This document shows, one piece after another, positions 5,549 through 6,544 of a stretch of DNA of 6,544 bases (the first letter of the stretch is position 1; each line of letters starts with the position of its first letter). A program made the position numbers and the translations under genes. The notes beneath the pieces are model-generated. The model saw nothing but the letters and a program-made list of their open reading frames with translations. It was not told the DNA's origin and ran no database searches. Origin of the DNA: Pseudomonadota bacterium (GTDB taxonomy: Bacteria > Pseudomonadota > Alphaproteobacteria > Ferrovibrionales > Ferrovibrionaceae); contig JAEYTW010000695.1 in the NCBI GenBank assembly GCA_023433835.1, positions 1-6,544 on the forward strand, read 5' to 3'.

Positions 5549-6544
5549 GCCGCGATCCCCTGCAGGCGCCGCTCGATGCGATCCTGCAGCCAGCCGATCA
5601 GCGCGGTGCCGGCCCGCGCCTTGAACCGGTCCCAGCGCGTCGGGTTGTTGACGATCTCGGCGCGATAGAACGACGGGCAGAGCACCGCGGCATGCGCGAC
5701 CTCGCCGCACAACCCGCAGCCGACGCAGGAATCGATCACCGAGGCGATGGGATCGCGGCGCAGCGGATCGGGGTTGGGCTTGATGGTCAGCGACGGGCAG
5801 CCGGACAGGCGGATGCAGGAATGATCGCCGGTGCAGGTATCGGGATCGATGCCGAAACGTTCGCGCACCACGCGCTGGCCATCGCCGATGGCCTTCCGGA
5901 TCTGCGGCTTGATGCGGCGCTGGCGGTTCAGCTGGCATTCCGACTGGGCGACGATGACCTTGGGGCCCTTTTCCGGCGTGGTCAGCGCCTCGCGCAGCGC
6001 ATCGCGCATGGCCTTGAGGTCATAGGTGTTGGTGATCTTCCGCACCCATCTGACGCCGACGCCGCGCACGGCCTGCTCGATCGAATTGAACGTCGAGCGG
6101 ATCGGGTTGTTGGCGCGCGAGGACAGCACGTCCTGCCCGCCGGTCGCGGCGGAATAACCGTTGTCGATCACCACCAGCACGTTGTCGGTGCGGTTGAACA
6201 CCGCATTGCCGACGCCGGAGGTGAGACCGTTATGCCAGAAACCGCCGTCGCCCATGATGGCGATCGTGCGTTTCCCGGTTTCCTTGGTGTTGAAGGCCGA
6301 GGCACCGGCCCAGCCGAGGCCATAACCCATCGTCGTCGCGCCGATGTTGAACGGCGGCAGGATCGAGAACAGGTGGCAGCCGATATCGCAGCTGACGTGA
6401 TGCGGCCCCAGCTCGCGCTCGACCAGCTTCATCGCCGTGAAGATCGGCCGCTCCGGGCAGCCGGTGCAGAACGACGGCGGCCGGGGCCGGACCTCGGCGG
6501 CGGCCACGGCCGCCCCCCCCGCCAGCCGGGCGGCGGGGGGGGTT
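5545..6544 (-). CDS. iorA: Indolepyruvate ferredoxin oxidoreductase subunit alpha (IorA), C-terminal part; 5' end outside the window
   Basis: The frame is open to the right edge, giving about 332 residues of a protein that is usually roughly 700 long; the pyrimidine-binding N-terminal half is missing from view. Counting from the in-frame GTG at 6507, CTGCP (14-18) and the CDIGC motif (40-44) open the thiamine-diphosphate domain. GDGGFWHNG (86-94) through VVIDN (112-116) is the GDG...N thiamine diphosphate/magnesium motif. The C-terminal third has ferredoxin-like cysteines: Cys225, 231 and 237, then CVGCGLC (261-267) and Cys277-Pro. With IorB it oxidatively decarboxylates arylpyruvates to arylacetyl-CoA. 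GTG 6507 is not a credible start, because it would remove half of the enzyme and the frame continues through an Ala/Gly/Pro linker. The stop overlaps the iorB start by four bases. G and C runs near the edge make the frame beyond 6510 less certain. Confidence 0.92.
   Translation of the reverse strand, partial: TPPAARLAGGAAVAAAEVRPRPPSFCTGCPERPIFTAMKLVERELGPHHVSCDIGCHLFSILPPFNIGATTMGYGLGWAGASAFNTKETGKRTIAIMGDGGFWHNGLTSGVGNAVFNRTDNVLVVIDNGYSAATGGQDVLSSRANNPIRSTFNSIEQAVRGVGVRWVRKITNTYDLKAMRDALREALTTPEKGPKVIVAQSECQLNRQRRIKPQIRKAIGDGQRVVRERFGIDPDTCTGDHSCIRLSGCPSLTIKPNPDPLRRDPIASVIDSCVGCGLCGEVAHAAVLCPSFYRAEIVNNPTRWDRFKARAGTALIGWLQDRIERRLQGIAA
6513..6542. repeat. Perfect 11-bp G/C inverted repeat with homopolymer arms
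   Basis: C8-GCC at 6513-6523 is exactly complementary to GGC-G8 at 6532-6542, with an 8-base loop (6524-6531). It lies inside the iorA frame, in the Ala/Gly/Pro-rich linker before the thiamine-diphosphate domain. The pairing does not extend past the arms (CG on the left side, TT on the right), so it is not simply a fold-back copy of longer sequence. It could be chance in a GC-rich linker, a strong hairpin in mRNA, or a sequencing problem in 8-base runs. Confidence 0.6.

Noticed and set aside
4154..5668. Long + strand open frame (504 codons) opposite iorB
   Set aside because: Low-complexity Gly/Arg/Gln-rich translation without motifs, while the - strand encodes clear IorB signatures.
5549..5938. 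Extension of the iorB frame upstream of 5548
   Set aside because: It is Arg/Pro/His-rich and lies inside iorA, whose C-terminal cysteine motifs are intact; ATG 5548 has a good ribosome-binding site.
6505..6507. GTG at 6507 as the true start of a short IorA
   Set aside because: The frame continues to the window edge and the pyrimidine-binding half of the enzyme would be missing; treated as an internal Val codon.
1..6544. CRISPR arrays, tRNA/rRNA genes, insertion sequences, toxin-antitoxin or defence genes
   Set aside because: No direct repeats, clover-leaf sequence, transposase motifs or small gene pairs were seen; coding density leaves no space for them.

Overview
The window reads as chromosomal DNA of a high-GC proteobacterium, most likely an alphaproteobacterium. 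The evidence is the strong G/C preference at third codon positions, tight operons with 1-4 base gene overlaps, the TRAP transporter, and a two-subunit indolepyruvate oxidoreductase of the kind seen in soil Alpha- and Betaproteobacteria. Seven genes fill almost the whole sequence and no non-coding stretch exceeds about 25 bases. I see no RNA gene, insertion sequence, CRISPR array, attachment site or origin.

Left part, + strand (3-1243): the 3' end of a four-carbon acid-sugar kinase (OtnK type) is followed directly by a class II aldolase-like 3-oxo-tetronate 4-phosphate decarboxylase (OtnC type). Together they would take 3-oxo-tetronates, made by oxidation of erythronate or threonate, to dihydroxyacetone phosphate and CO2.

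Right part, - strand (6544 down to 1247): iorA (5' end outside the window), iorB, dctP, dctQ and dctM follow in one direction. iorA/iorB overlap by 4 bases, a 23-base gap with a strong ribosome-binding site precedes dctP, dctP/dctQ overlap by 4 bases and dctQ/dctM by 1. This looks like one transcription unit. It joins a thiamine-diphosphate, iron-sulfur 2-oxoacid oxidoreductase (arylpyruvate to arylacetyl-CoA, electrons to ferredoxin) with a complete three-part TRAP uptake system.

The two units converge and their stop codons are separated by only 3 bases, inside a small palindrome. The main biological question is what the TRAP system carries. Its operon places it with IorAB (an aromatic 2-oxoacid or a related carboxylate), while the adjacent otnK-otnC pair would suit a sugar acid. 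The single families are all known. The possibly little-described element is the iorAB-dctPQM operon as a unit. I found no sign of a wholly new system.
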